64,000 bases of DNA from an uncultured Caulobacterales bacterium (GTDB taxonomy: Bacteria > Pseudomonadota > Alphaproteobacteria > Caulobacterales > Maricaulaceae). Of the stretch, positions 25,577-34,170 are shown in pieces. The notes below the pieces were generated by a model. It ran no database searches and was not told where the DNA came from. It saw only the letters and a list, made by a program, of their open reading frames with translations. The first letter of the stretch is position 1. Each line of letters opens with the position of its first letter. Both the position numbers and the translations under genes were made by a program. Where the stretch lies: NCBI GenBank assembly GCA_937928165.1, contig CALFVT010000002.1, forward strand, positions 372,001 through 436,000, read 5' to 3'.

Positions 25577-26230
25577 ATGCGCTCGCTTGTATCGTCGGTT
25601 TTGCAATCGACGTCTGAAATTACGGAAGACCCGTTTAAGCTGGCGGATGAGGCTCTTCGTGCCGAGAATGAACGCCTGTCAGAAGAGCTTGTGCAGCTTC
25701 GCCAGAAAATTGTCGAGCTTGAACATATGGCGGATATGGACCCGCTCGTTCCTTTATATAACCGCCGCGCTTTTGTACGCGAGCTCTCGCGGGCCTTAAC
25801 AGTGCGCTCGCGTTATGATATCTCTTCGGCGCTCGTATATTTCGATCTTGATAATTTTAAAACCGTCAATGATCATTTTGGCCATGGGGTCGGGGATAAT
25901 GTTTTAAAATCTGTCAGTCAGGTAATGAAGCTGAATACCCGCGATTGTGATGTGGTGGCCCGTTTGGGCGGGGATGAGTTTGCAGCGCTTTTATTTAAAA
26001 CGGATGTCGATCAGGCAATGAATAAGGCCGTTGAAATTTCCCAAGCGGTTCACTCGGCTTGCGGAGAGGCTCTTAAAGGCCAAATGCAAATTTCTCTAAG
26101 CTGGGGGATTGCAGACTGCCTGCCTGATATGATGCCTGAAGATATATTATCACGGGCGGATGAACATATGTTCACATATAAGTCTTTGCCAGAGCTAAAA
26201 TCGACTAATTTTCTCGCATTGGACGTATAA
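25577..26230 (+). CDS. Diguanylate cyclase (GGDEF domain)
   Basis: A 217-residue soluble protein. A coiled coil at about residues 22-52 (ADEALRAENERLSEELVQLR) leads into a GGDEF domain; GGDEF itself is at 131-135. The inhibitory I-site RxxD (Arg122-Asp125) is intact, five residues upstream, so c-di-GMP feedback is expected. There is no membrane segment or recognised sensor domain; the coiled coil may drive dimerisation. The ATG at 25577 follows GGGGA. It should synthesise c-di-GMP, which could control the surface polysaccharide or adhesin genes in this window, but that link is inference. Confidence 0.93.
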   Translation: MRSLVSSVLQSTSEITEDPFKLADEALRAENERLSEELVQLRQKIVELEHMADMDPLVPLYNRRAFVRELSRALTVRSRYDISSALVYFDLDNFKTVNDHFGHGVGDNVLKSVSQVMKLNTRDCDVVARLGGDEFAALLFKTDVDQAMNKAVEISQAVHSACGEALKGQMQISLSWGIADCLPDMMPEDILSRADEHMFTYKSLPELKSTNFLALDV

Positions 26231-26247
26231 AAGCGCCGTTATAGCAG

Positions 26248-26502
26248 CTAGGCAATAATATCGGGTGTGAGTTGATTTTCCAAATAGGAAATCTGGTCTT
26301 TCATTGAGAGTTTTATTTTTTTCATACGCCGAATTTTTAGCACGTCTGAATTATTGCTGAGACTCAGCAGGTCAATTTCCTGATCTATTCGGCGATGTTC
26401 GCGACGCAGCCATGCGAGTTGCTCTTGCATCTGGCCTTCGAGTGAAAGGTTATCATTTTCTGTCTTTTCCGGTCGATTATCACTTATGCTCATATCATCC
26501 AC
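26248..26502 (-). CDS. YdcH-family (DUF465) small protein
   Basis: An 84-residue helical protein. The core WLRREHRRIDQEIDLLS plus IRRMKKIKLSMKDQISYLENQ is the two-helix hairpin of DUF465/YdcH. The N-terminal 25 residues are polar and probably disordered. The function is unknown in all species. It is divergent from a second YdcH gene 116 bases away. Confidence 0.85.
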   Translation of the reverse strand: MDDMSISDNRPEKTENDNLSLEGQMQEQLAWLRREHRRIDQEIDLLSLSNNSDVLKIRRMKKIKLSMKDQISYLENQLTPDIIA

Positions 26503-26618
26503 GGTTGGGCCTTAAAGAATTTATTAACGAAGAGATGTGCTTAGGGTGACTCTTACATGAATTTGTGATATAATACAAAAATAGATTATCATAAGATGCC
26601 TTAAATAGGAGAATGTTT

Positions 26619-26795
26619 ATGGGTGTACAGGCTCATGTTAGACAAATGAATATGAAACATGCCGATCTTGAACGAGAATTATCGGCCGAAATGAAACGCC
26701 TCCATCCAGATACGCTCCGAATATCCCAATTAAAAAAAGAAAAACTACAGCTTAAAGATAAGATAAATAACTATCACGAAGCTCAAGCCTCTTAA
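26619..26795 (+). CDS. YdcH-family (DUF465) small protein, second copy
   Basis: A 58-residue protein made of the DUF465 hairpin (HADLERELSAEMKRLHPDTL, then QLKKEKLQLKDKINNY). The ATG at 26619 is favoured because GGAG lies 7 bases before it; the in-frame ATG at 26613 is too close. It has its own terminator downstream. The function is unknown. Confidence 0.85.
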   Translation: MGVQAHVRQMNMKHADLERELSAEMKRLHPDTLRISQLKKEKLQLKDKINNYHEAQAS

Positions 26796-26828
26796 CTGCG
26801 CTTTTTACGGTTTACACAAATCTTCATG

Positions 26829-26850
26829 ACGGCCTTCGGGCCGTTTTTTT
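26829..26850 (+). terminator. Rho-independent terminator of the second YdcH gene
   Basis: ACGGCC-TTCG-GGCCGT followed by seven T in total: a stable UUCG tetraloop hairpin with a U-tract, 34 bases after the stop codon. Confidence 0.92.
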
Positions 26851-26931
26851 ATGCAATAGCTTGCATGTGTAAAGGCTTGTTTGATATGCGGAAGGCAGAA
26901 TGAGCCGTTAAGTAACTAAGAAAAGAATATT

Positions 26932-27744
26932 ATGTCAGACCGCGTTGTGATTATTACCGGGGCCGCTAAAGGTATCGGCCTTGCCTGTGCGCGCCGTTTT
27001 TTTGAAGATGGCTATTGTGTTGTTATGGCGGATCAAGATGAGATGAGCGGGATGAGGGCGGCCGAAGATATTGATCCGGCTATGCGCCGGGCGGTTTATG
27101 TGGACTGCGATGTGGCGGATAAGCTCGCGGTGCATAACCTTATGGCCACCACGCTTAATCATTTTGGCCGTGTTGATATATTGATTAATAATGCGGGGAT
27201 TGCCTTGCCCGGCGGGATTTTAGATTTAAGCCCTGAAGACTTTGACCGCGTTTTGGGGGTGAATTTGCGCGGGGCCTTTTTAGTCTCCAAAGCGGTGAGT
27301 GAATTTATGGTTGAAGAGATTGAAAACCGTGAAGACCGTTCACGGTTAACGGATCGCCCTTATGCGATTATAAATATGTCATCGATTAATGACCGCGTCG
27401 CTATTCCTGATTATTTGGCCTATACGGTATCAAAAGGAGGCCTGCAGCAAATGACCAAAGCCATGGCCCTTGAGCTTGCGCCTTACGGGATTCGGGTTAA
27501 TGCCATTGGCCCGGGCAGTGTGAAAACAGACATGCTAGCGGGTGTTGTAGGAGATGAAAAGGCGATGGCGAAGATATATGCCCGTACGCCGCTCGGGCGG
27601 GTGGCACAATCAGACGAGATCGCAGGCGTGGCCGCTTTTTTAGCCTCTGAAGATGCGAGCTATATTACGGGGGAGACGATTTACGTTGATGGTGGGCGCA
27701 TGGCGCTTAACTATACCATGCCTGTCAAAGAGTCCGGCGCATAA
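26932..27744 (+). CDS. SDR-family NAD(P)-dependent oxidoreductase
   Basis: A 270-residue classical short-chain dehydrogenase. The cofactor motif is TGAAKGIG (about 8-15), followed by NNAGIA. The active site is Ser in INMSSIND with Tyr and Lys in YTVSKGGLQQ. The C-terminal ITGETIYVDGGRM is typical. The acidic residue after the second strand (MADQDE) favours NAD(H). An insertion, EEIENREDRSRLTDRP, lies before the catalytic Ser. It resembles 3-ketoacyl reductase and sugar dehydrogenase members; the substrate is unknown. A bidirectional terminator follows. Confidence 0.9.
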   Translation: MSDRVVIITGAAKGIGLACARRFFEDGYCVVMADQDEMSGMRAAEDIDPAMRRAVYVDCDVADKLAVHNLMATTLNHFGRVDILINNAGIALPGGILDLSPEDFDRVLGVNLRGAFLVSKAVSEFMVEEIENREDRSRLTDRPYAIINMSSINDRVAIPDYLAYTVSKGGLQQMTKAMALELAPYGIRVNAIGPGSVKTDMLAGVVGDEKAMAKIYARTPLGRVAQSDEIAGVAAFLASEDASYITGETIYVDGGRMALNYTMPVKESGA

Positions 27745-27780
27745 AGCGCTTAGGGCCTGATTTCATCTGATGGTCAAAAA

Positions 27781-27803
27781 AAACGCCGCAGGGCGCGGCG
27801 TTT
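27781..27803. terminator. Bidirectional terminator between the SDR gene and trcR
   Basis: AAACGCCGC pairs with GCGGCGTTT (9 bp, 5-base loop) and is flanked by an A-run on the left. It suits both convergent genes, best the minus-strand trcR transcript, where the A-run becomes a U-tract. Confidence 0.85.
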
Positions 27804-27828
27804 AAATATCAACCTTATAGGATAGGGC

Positions 27829-28497
27829 CTAGCTATCTGTTTGTGGTTTAAACAGGCTCTCAAGGGTATGTGTTTTTTGCGTATCTGCGGAGGCAGTGGG
27901 CGCTGTTTCGCTCACCGGCTTGAGGCTGTCACCTTGGGTATCAATGCCAAGTTCTGCGTCCCGCTTGGCCTTTTTTTCGGCCGCAATATGAACGATATGG
28001 TCAAGATCAATCTGGCTACAAAGCCCGAGTGATACTGGGTCGGTTGGGTTGATCAAGGATATCTTCCAATGGGTGCGATCGCGAATGGCTTTGATTGTTG
28101 GCTTTGTGGTACCGATAAGCTTGGAGATTTGTGCATCTGTAATTTCAGGATGATTACGCACAATCCAGGCAATCGCATCGGGCCTGTCTTGACGGCGTGA
28201 TAAAGGGGTATAGCGGGGTCCTTTACGCTTTTTCTTATCGGGCACTGGGGTGCTCTCAAATGTATTGGCCTTGAGGGCGTAATTTGAATCTGCTTCGCCT
28301 TTCTCAATTTCGCTTCGGTCGAGCTGTCCATTGGCAATGGGGTCGGCGCCGCGAATACCCGCCGCCACGTCGCCGTCGGCAATGCCTTCAACTTCGAGGA
28401 TATGTAGATTACAAAATTTAGAAATTTGCTTGAATGTGAGACTGCTATTGTCAATCAGCCACACAGCCGTTGCTTTTGGCATTAATATCTGTGTCAT
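27829..28497 (-). CDS. trcR: TrcR-like (DUF1013) cell-cycle transcriptional regulator
   Basis: A 222-residue DUF1013 protein, found across alphaproteobacteria and named TrcR as a cell-cycle-linked transcription factor. Conserved parts are MPKATAVWLIDNSSLTFKQI near the N-terminus, RQDRPDAIAWIVRNHPEI, and the helix-turn-helix-like DAQISKLIGTTKPTIKAIRD. The C-terminus is low-complexity. A hairpin plus T-run stands between the likely promoter and this gene, at 28571-28591. The name rests on family resemblance. Confidence 0.85.
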   Translation of the reverse strand: MTQILMPKATAVWLIDNSSLTFKQISKFCNLHILEVEGIADGDVAAGIRGADPIANGQLDRSEIEKGEADSNYALKANTFESTPVPDKKKRKGPRYTPLSRRQDRPDAIAWIVRNHPEITDAQISKLIGTTKPTIKAIRDRTHWKISLINPTDPVSLGLCSQIDLDHIVHIAAEKKAKRDAELGIDTQGDSLKPVSETAPTASADTQKTHTLESLFKPQTDS

Positions 28498-28570
28498 TGT
28501 TTAGCCTCCCTATAAAGCTTGGCCATATCATTATACACTCGTTCAGAGACTGCAATAAGATTTAGCCATT

Positions 28571-28591
28571 AAAAAACCCGGCTTGGCCGGG
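28571..28591 (-). terminator. Terminator or attenuator hairpin upstream of trcR
   Basis: The minus strand reads CCCGGC-CAA-GCCGGG followed by T6. It lies 74 bases upstream of the trcR ATG, and no gene on the minus strand ends before it. It is either the 3' end of a small RNA transcribed from about 28630-28700 or a leader attenuator of trcR. A dyad TTTACA-TAG-TGTAAA at 28615-28629 lies just upstream. Confidence 0.75.
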
Positions 28592-28713
28592 CTCGTTTAC
28601 GGTATATCCGCGAATTTACATAGTGTAAACCAGCTTTGATGATAATGCAAGTACGCGGCGTAAGGTACTTGTCCATCCTTGGCCGCGGGGCTAGATAGCC
28701 TATGAGAGCGCGC

Positions 28714-28914
28714 ATGATTGATTCGGACTTAGATAAAAATAGACACGCCAATAGGGATTACAGCCCGGGGCAAGACCTCTATGCGGCGTCTGTTACCGAT
28801 ATGCAGGGCTGGATAAGGCTATTGCAGCAAGATATTCAGCGGCTTGAAGCGGAGATTAAGAAAAAACAAGGCGAACGTGCGGCCGCTGATTCAATCTTTA
28901 GAAAACCAGAGTAA
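28714..28914 (+). CDS. DUF1192-family small protein
   Basis: A 66-residue protein. The core LYAASVTDMQGWIRLLQQDI continues into RLEAEIKKKQGERAAADSIFRKPE, which is the DUF1192 pattern ending in the usual AADS-F motif. It is a predicted helical hairpin or coiled coil of unknown function, widespread in alphaproteobacteria and commonly near rcdA. An in-frame ATG at 28702 could add four residues. Confidence 0.85.
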   Translation: MIDSDLDKNRHANRDYSPGQDLYAASVTDMQGWIRLLQQDIQRLEAEIKKKQGERAAADSIFRKPE

Positions 28915-29016
28915 GTGGCGTAAGCTTTGCAACAGTGAGAGCAATTAGAATAATGTGTGCCAAATCTGCATTAGGGGTGGCGGGCGCAAGCGGTTAAGGC
29001 AAAGGAAGTATAAGAG

Positions 29017-29577
29017 ATGAGTTTGACATCTGTAACAATGACTCACGTAGTTGATACATTAACGCCGCAAGCCGAGGAACGCTTGCTTGAGTTTACGCGC
29101 TCAGAACTTTTTGAACGTACCTTTCGTGAGGGCATGGATATGGTTGAGGAAACCGCTGCCTATTTGGACGGCCCGGGCCGGCAAGACAGTCAAGCCCTCG
29201 CAAAGCCGCAGGCCTTAATTTATGCCTCCCAATCGATGAAATTAACCACACGATTGATGCAGGTGGCAAGCTGGCTCCTCGTGCAGCGAGCTGTAAAAAG
29301 CGAAGAAATGAGCATCACAGAGGCGCGGGCTGGTAAATACCGCCTCGTTGCAGAAGCCCCAAAAGACGGCGAGCTTAGTTTTTCAGATCTAGCCAAAACG
29401 GCTCATGCCCTGCCGTCCATCCTCCTTGATCTATTGGCGAGGTCGCAGGCACTTTATGAGCGTATATCTCGGCTTGACCGGAGTCTTTACGGCTCGATCG
29501 CTGCGCAAAAGGGGAATACGGTTGCCGATCAAATGAACCGCCTTGAAACCGCCTTTAAAACTGAACAAGATGTATAA
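29017..29577 (+). CDS. rcdA: RcdA-like (DUF1465) regulator of CtrA degradation
   Basis: A 186-residue DUF1465 protein. In Caulobacter, RcdA is a ClpXP adaptor component that helps degrade the cell-cycle regulator CtrA. Recognisable parts are ERTFREGMDMVEETAAYLDG, the helix YASQSMKLTTRLMQVASWLL, and SQALYERISRLDRSL. The C-terminus is polar. AGGAAG precedes the start. It lies next to a DUF1192 gene and trcR. Adaptor function is assumed from the family. Confidence 0.88.
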   Translation: MSLTSVTMTHVVDTLTPQAEERLLEFTRSELFERTFREGMDMVEETAAYLDGPGRQDSQALAKPQALIYASQSMKLTTRLMQVASWLLVQRAVKSEEMSITEARAGKYRLVAEAPKDGELSFSDLAKTAHALPSILLDLLARSQALYERISRLDRSLYGSIAAQKGNTVADQMNRLETAFKTEQDV

Positions 29578-29644
29578 TACGGCTCCTGACGGCTTAATCT
29601 TTCAAAACTAAGCGCCAAATAGACCTATGGGCTCATCAAAACTA

Positions 29645-30883
29645 TTAGCTGCGAAATAAGCGGCCTTTTTCCGTAATGAGAACAATAGCCAGGCAAGCCA
29701 GGCCCAAGATAACATAACCGGTTAAAATAGGAATTAATGTACCGTCATATTGACTCGCCACTAAAAGACCGATGAGGCTAGAAAGCCCTGAGGTGGTAAA
29801 GCCGTAAGCGGCGCTACCTGTCCCGGCGAGTTTTCCAAGGGGCTCCATAGCGAGGGCAGAGAAATTGGCTCCAACCATGCCGAAACAGCCAAATGTAAGG
29901 GCAAAAAGCGGGAAGAATAAACCAAGTTTTGGCCCAAATATAACCGCGCAGAGCATATTTGCCGATGACAAAGCAATAAAAACTAATAAAGCGATATGGC
30001 TAATACGGCGCATGCCAAAGCGCTCGACAATTCGGGCATTGATGAAATTCACCACAGTTAAAGCGCCTGCAATACCTGCAAACCAAAGTGCGAAATAGGT
30101 CTCTTGGTCAAAGATATCTGAAAATATCTGTTCAGATGCGCCAATAAAGGCAAAAAGCGCGCCGAATAAAACCCCACTACCGAGCATATAACCGCGGGTC
30201 AAAGGATTTGTAATCACTTGCCAATAGCCTTGCGCAATAACGGCGGGTTTTAACAAGCGCATGTTCTGCGCGTCTAATGTCTCCGGCAGGCGTAACTCCG
30301 TCCATAGCCAAACAAGTAAGCCGGCGATGCCTAAGACGCCAAATGTCCAGCGCCAATCGGCAAAGATCAAGATAATTTGCCCAATACCCGGCGCAATGAT
30401 CGGGATAATCATAAAGATCGTCATCACAAATGACATGATACGGGCCATGCCGCGCCCGGCGAAAAGGTCGCGGATAATGGCGGCGGCCGTGACCCGAATG
30501 CCGGCGGCGCTAATGCCTTGTAGTGTACGCAGGACTAGTAATCCGGCAAAGCTGGGGGCAAACATACAGGCAAAGCCGCAAATAATATAAAATAGAAAAG
30601 ATAAGCGCAGAATGATCTTGCGGCCAAAGCGGTCAGACAGGGGGCCGGCAAAAAGCTGCGGCACTCCAAAGCCAAGGATGTAGGAAAAAATAATCCATTG
30701 TTGCTGATTACCTTTGGGGACGTCATAAAAGGCGGCAATATCATCAAGGGCTGGCAACATAGTATCAATAGCTAGCGCATTTAAAGCGAGGCAAAAGGCC
30801 ATCATAGCAACAAATTCACGCGATTGCAGCGGTGAGCCCCACGGGGCGGGGCGCTTAATGATCTTGCGGGGTTCTATGGCCAT
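29645..30883 (-). CDS. Bcr/CflA-type multidrug efflux MFS transporter
   Basis: A 412-residue inner-membrane protein with about 12 helices. Family signs are the IDTMLPALDDIAAFYDV segment after the first helix, FAGPLSDRFGRKIILR (MFS motif A), and the RTLQGISAAGIRVTAAAIIRDLF motif of Bcr/CflA drug/H+ antiporters. It lies 81 bases downstream of rpmE, but a terminator intervenes, so it is probably transcribed on its own. The substrate is unknown. Confidence 0.92.
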   Translation of the reverse strand: MAIEPRKIIKRPAPWGSPLQSREFVAMMAFCLALNALAIDTMLPALDDIAAFYDVPKGNQQQWIIFSYILGFGVPQLFAGPLSDRFGRKIILRLSFLFYIICGFACMFAPSFAGLLVLRTLQGISAAGIRVTAAAIIRDLFAGRGMARIMSFVMTIFMIIPIIAPGIGQIILIFADWRWTFGVLGIAGLLVWLWTELRLPETLDAQNMRLLKPAVIAQGYWQVITNPLTRGYMLGSGVLFGALFAFIGASEQIFSDIFDQETYFALWFAGIAGALTVVNFINARIVERFGMRRISHIALLVFIALSSANMLCAVIFGPKLGLFFPLFALTFGCFGMVGANFSALAMEPLGKLAGTGSAAYGFTTSGLSSLIGLLVASQYDGTLIPILTGYVILGLACLAIVLITEKGRLFRS

Positions 30884-30912
30884 AAGCCGGTCTCAATTCT
30901 AAGGAATAGAAA

Positions 30913-30944
30913 TAAAAAAAGCGGCCCATTCAGGCCGCTTTTTG
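30913..30944 (-). terminator. Rho-independent terminator of rpmE
   Basis: The stem AGCGGCC/GGCCGCT (7 bp) is followed on the minus strand by a T-run of seven. It lies about 20 bases after the rpmE stop codon. Confidence 0.92.
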
Positions 30945-30964
30945 GTTTTGAATAGGGATAAGGC

Positions 30965-31183
30965 TTAGACAAAGCCTTTGAATTTATCTTTGAAGCGCGA
31001 AACACGCCCGCCGCGATCCATAAGCTTCGTATCGCCGCCCGTCCAAGCCGGGTGAGTTTTTGAGTCGATATCAAGAACAAGGCGGTCGCCTTCTTTGCCA
31101 TATGTGCTACGGGTTTGATATTCGCTACCGTCAACCATTTGGACGGTAATCATGTGGTATTCTGGATGTATATCTTTTTTCAT
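30965..31183 (-). CDS. rpmE: 50S ribosomal protein L31
   Basis: A 72-residue L31. [19 protein letters not shown] and [13 protein letters not shown] are the conserved elements. It has no cysteine, so it is the zinc-independent form normal in many alphaproteobacteria. It is monocistronic with a strong terminator. Confidence 0.97.
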   Translation of the reverse strand: MKKDIHPEYHMITVQMVDGSEYQTRSTYGKEGDRLVLDIDSKTHPAWTGGDTKLMDRGGRVSRFKDKFKGFV

Positions 31184-31454
31184 GGGTCTTACTCCTACTG
31201 CAACGGACTTACTTTAATACGTCCTCCGCCGATGTAGGCGGGGCTATATAACGGCGTTTTACGGCTGTCAATCATAGGGCGGGTGAAAGCTTGGGAATAT
31301 ATTGCGTTATTATCTATCAATGCTGTGGGCGGCCCCTAGAAGGCCAACCAAATAAGCCACTTCACATTTAAGTCGGCGGTATTGTTTTCTATTTACTTCA
31401 TAAGATTTCAAACTTACTGCTTGGGAAAATGATAAGAAATGTGCAGGCCTGTTT

Positions 31455-32831
31455 ATGCTATCAGTTTTAGATATTTTCCGTGTTGGCATTGGCCCGTCAA
31501 GTTCTCATACGGTTGGCCCTGTCCGTATTGGTGCGCGCTTTGTCAAAAGCTTACTGCGCGAAAAATTTATGAACCAAACAGCCAAAGTTGTCGTTGAGCT
31601 TCAAGGCTCGCTCGCTTTTACGGGCAAGGGCCATGCGACCCCTCAGGCGGTGATCTTAGGCCTTTTAGGGTATGAACCTGAGACCCTAGACCCTAAAGCC
31701 GCCGAAGCGGATGTGGCGCAGGTTTATGAGCGTCATAAATTATTGTTGGGCGGGCAGGCCGAAATTGTCTTTAACCCCGACGTTCATATCGTTTTTGATT
31801 ATGAAACGCCGCCGGAGCTTCATCCGAATGGTATGGTGGCCAAAGCCTTTGATGACGCGGGTAATTTGCTACGCGAGCAGACCTATTATTCTACAGGCGG
31901 CGGGTTTATTGCTTCTAAAATACAGCTCGAATCGCCGCTTGAAAATGACCTCGTACAACCGGATATGAATGTGCCTTATCCGTTTGGCTCTGCGGCGGAG
32001 CTCTTGGCGATTTGCGCCCAGAAAGGCTTGCAAATTCACGATGTTATTTACGCCAATGAAGACGCCAAACGACCGCGTAGCGAGACGGATGCGCAGCTTG
32101 ATAATATCTTTAAAGTCATGATGGACTCCATTGACCGGGGGTTGAACCGGGAAGGTATTTTGCCCGGTGGCCTTGAGGTGAAGCGCCGTGCGCCGGGGAT
32201 TTGGCAAAAGCTTCACTGTGCGCCGGCTTCTAATGAAAGAGAGCAGCTTTTTGATTGGCTTAATGTCTATGCTATGGCCGTAAATGAGGAAAATGCCGCC
32301 GGTAGCCAAGTGGTGACTGCGCCGACCAATGGGGCGGCGGGAATTATTCCGGCGGTATTGCGGCATTACTGCGCCGGTGAGAATATGATTGTACAAAATG
32401 TGCGTAAGTTTCTGTTAACCGCCGGCGGGATTGGACTTTTATATAAACAACGCGCCTCAATCTCGGGGGCGGAAATGGGATGCCAAGGGGAGGTCGGTGT
32501 GGCCTGTTCTATGGCGGCGGGAGGGCTTGCAGCCGTTTGGGGGGCAAGCCCTGAACAAGTAGCATCAGCGGCAGAGATCGGTATGGAGCATAATCTCGGA
32601 TTGACCTGTGACCCGGTCGGTGGGCTTGTGCAAATTCCCTGTATTGAGCGTAATGCCATTGGTGCTGTGAAGGCGGTGAATGCCGCGCGGCTGGCGCTTC
32701 ATACGCCGGACCAGATGAAAGTCAGCCTCGATCAAGTGATTGAAACCATGCGCCAAACGGGGCTTGATATGTCATCAAAATATAAAGAGACGAGCCAAGG
32801 CGGCCTTGCGGTTAATGTGGTTGAATGTTAA
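31455..32831 (+). CDS. sdaA: L-serine ammonia-lyase (iron-sulfur type)
   Basis: A 458-residue single-chain L-serine dehydratase that makes pyruvate and ammonia with a 4Fe-4S cluster. The N-terminal beta domain starts with [12 protein letters not shown]. The catalytic alpha domain holds [15 protein letters not shown] and Cys residues in [15 protein letters not shown] and [10 protein letters not shown]. The chain ends in VVEC; Cys458 as the last residue matches the 'tail-in-mouth' cluster ligand known from the Legionella enzyme. The 3' end overlaps the convergent glycosyltransferase gene by 20 bases. Confidence 0.96.
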   Translation: MLSVLDIFRVGIGPSSSHTVGPVRIGARFVKSLLREKFMNQTAKVVVELQGSLAFTGKGHATPQAVILGLLGYEPETLDPKAAEADVAQVYERHKLLLGGQAEIVFNPDVHIVFDYETPPELHPNGMVAKAFDDAGNLLREQTYYSTGGGFIASKIQLESPLENDLVQPDMNVPYPFGSAAELLAICAQKGLQIHDVIYANEDAKRPRSETDAQLDNIFKVMMDSIDRGLNREGILPGGLEVKRRAPGIWQKLHCAPASNEREQLFDWLNVYAMAVNEENAAGSQVVTAPTNGAAGIIPAVLRHYCAGENMIVQNVRKFLLTAGGIGLLYKQRASISGAEMGCQGEVGVACSMAAGGLAAVWGASPEQVASAAEIGMEHNLGLTCDPVGGLVQIPCIERNAIGAVKAVNAARLALHTPDQMKVSLDQVIETMRQTGLDMSSKYKETSQGGLAVNVVEC

Positions 32832-34140
32832 CCGGACGCCGCCTTATGCGGTCATAAAGCCCGTCCCACATGAGGCCCAAAACAATCGCCCCAGCTAAAA
32901 GCTCAGCAGGCCAAGACGGCAGCTCCCAGATGTTTTGGCTGACCCATTTATCTAACACGATATAAAAAAATGAAACCACGCCTAGCGGTAATAGCAAGCT
33001 GGCGGAAGGCCGCATGGCTAAAAGCGGGATAAGCACGATAATATACCACGGGAATAAGACGGGCGTTAGCAAGAGCGGCACAGATAAAGACAAGGCCATA
33101 GCTGCGATAATATAGCGCCGATAAGCCAACCATGCGCTTAAGCTAAAGCCTATGACAGCCAGTAAGGCTTTGAATATGAGTTGACCGCCGATGCTTAAGC
33201 CCAAAGCTTTTTCAATAGTTTGAAGGGCTGGGTAAAACGGCGCGCCGCCGCTCCATTTATCAAAAAACTCTGGTAGTAAGCCTAAGGGTTGATAACCAAG
33301 GTGAAAGGCGCCGAGATAAATGAAATACCACGTCAGGGCTGAGCTTATAAAAATGGTAAGCGCGTTTTTGGGGCGCAAATAAAATAAGAGGGGGCCCGCA
33401 ATGAGTGCAGGCAAGAATTTTATGCTCGCAGCTAAGCCGATAATCATGCCGGCGCGGGCGTAAAACTTCCGCTCAATCATATAAAGCGCAGTAAGAATGC
33501 CTAGCACGGAAAACACGTCAATATGCATGCCAATGGCGGTTTCAAGATATAAAAGCGGATTGAGGACTAATAAGGGTAAATGTTTTAATGCACCGCGTCG
33601 TTTAAGCAGTTTATAGCCGGTTAAATAACTCCCGATTAAAGCAAGGCCAGTTAAAAACTTCCAGAGCCAAAGCCCAAATACGGGCCCGGCTTTGGCGGAT
33701 AACCCAAACAACAAAAGCGCAGTTGGCGGATAAAGTGTAGGGTAATCGGCATGTTCTTCGGGCGTGGGCCATAAGCTGCGCAGATCTTGAACCTCGGGCG
33801 CATTGGGCGCGGTCATATAAGGATCAAAGCCGCCGAGTAAAACAGCGCCGTCCCAAAGATAGCGCTGGCTGTCATTAGACGTAAATGAGGCCAACGGCAA
33901 AAGGACAAGATAAAAGGCGATCCCAAGACATAATGTCTGCTGCGCCGTAAAAGGATTGGCCCGCCATATATACGTCATGAGGCCAAAGAGGAGGACATGA
34001 AGCCCCGCATAGAGACTTCCAATATGGGGGCCAGCGAATCCAGTTGAGAGTAAGTAAAGGCAAATTAGAGAAAAGTTTAAGGCCAAAAAAATAAGGTGGC
34101 GTTTAAAGCTTTCATGAGCATCAAGAGATGTAGACTGCAT
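32812..34140 (-). CDS. GT-C membrane glycosyltransferase (GT87/DUF2029-like)
   Basis: A 442-residue protein with about ten membrane helices. The first external loop has SNDSQRYLWDGAVLLGGFDPYMTAPN, the Asp-containing loop of polyprenol-phosphate-sugar dependent GT-C enzymes; YPTLYPPTALLLFGL follows. It resembles GT87/DUF2029 mannosyltransferases. It is the third gene of an operon with an outer-membrane protein and a GT2 synthase (30-base gap), so it probably adds sugars to the same glycan. Its 3' end overlaps sdaA by 20 bases. Confidence 0.82.
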   Translation of the reverse strand: MQSTSLDAHESFKRHLIFLALNFSLICLYLLSTGFAGPHIGSLYAGLHVLLFGLMTYIWRANPFTAQQTLCLGIAFYLVLLPLASFTSNDSQRYLWDGAVLLGGFDPYMTAPNAPEVQDLRSLWPTPEEHADYPTLYPPTALLLFGLSAKAGPVFGLWLWKFLTGLALIGSYLTGYKLLKRRGALKHLPLLVLNPLLYLETAIGMHIDVFSVLGILTALYMIERKFYARAGMIIGLAASIKFLPALIAGPLLFYLRPKNALTIFISSALTWYFIYLGAFHLGYQPLGLLPEFFDKWSGGAPFYPALQTIEKALGLSIGGQLIFKALLAVIGFSLSAWLAYRRYIIAAMALSLSVPLLLTPVLFPWYIIVLIPLLAMRPSASLLLPLGVVSFFYIVLDKWVSQNIWELPSWPAELLAGAIVLGLMWDGLYDRIRRRPVNIQPH

Positions 34141-34170
34141 AAACCTGCCAAAATATTTTATTTTGCCTTT

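Noticed and set aside
28569-28751. Minus-strand 60-codon frame upstream of trcR
   Set aside because: It runs through a strong terminator hairpin, lacks a ribosome site and has no recognisable domain. The region fits a leader or small RNA better.
31184-31454. Possible tRNA or riboswitch between rpmE and sdaA
   Set aside because: No cloverleaf or known aptamer core was found by eye. The region is taken as two divergent promoters.
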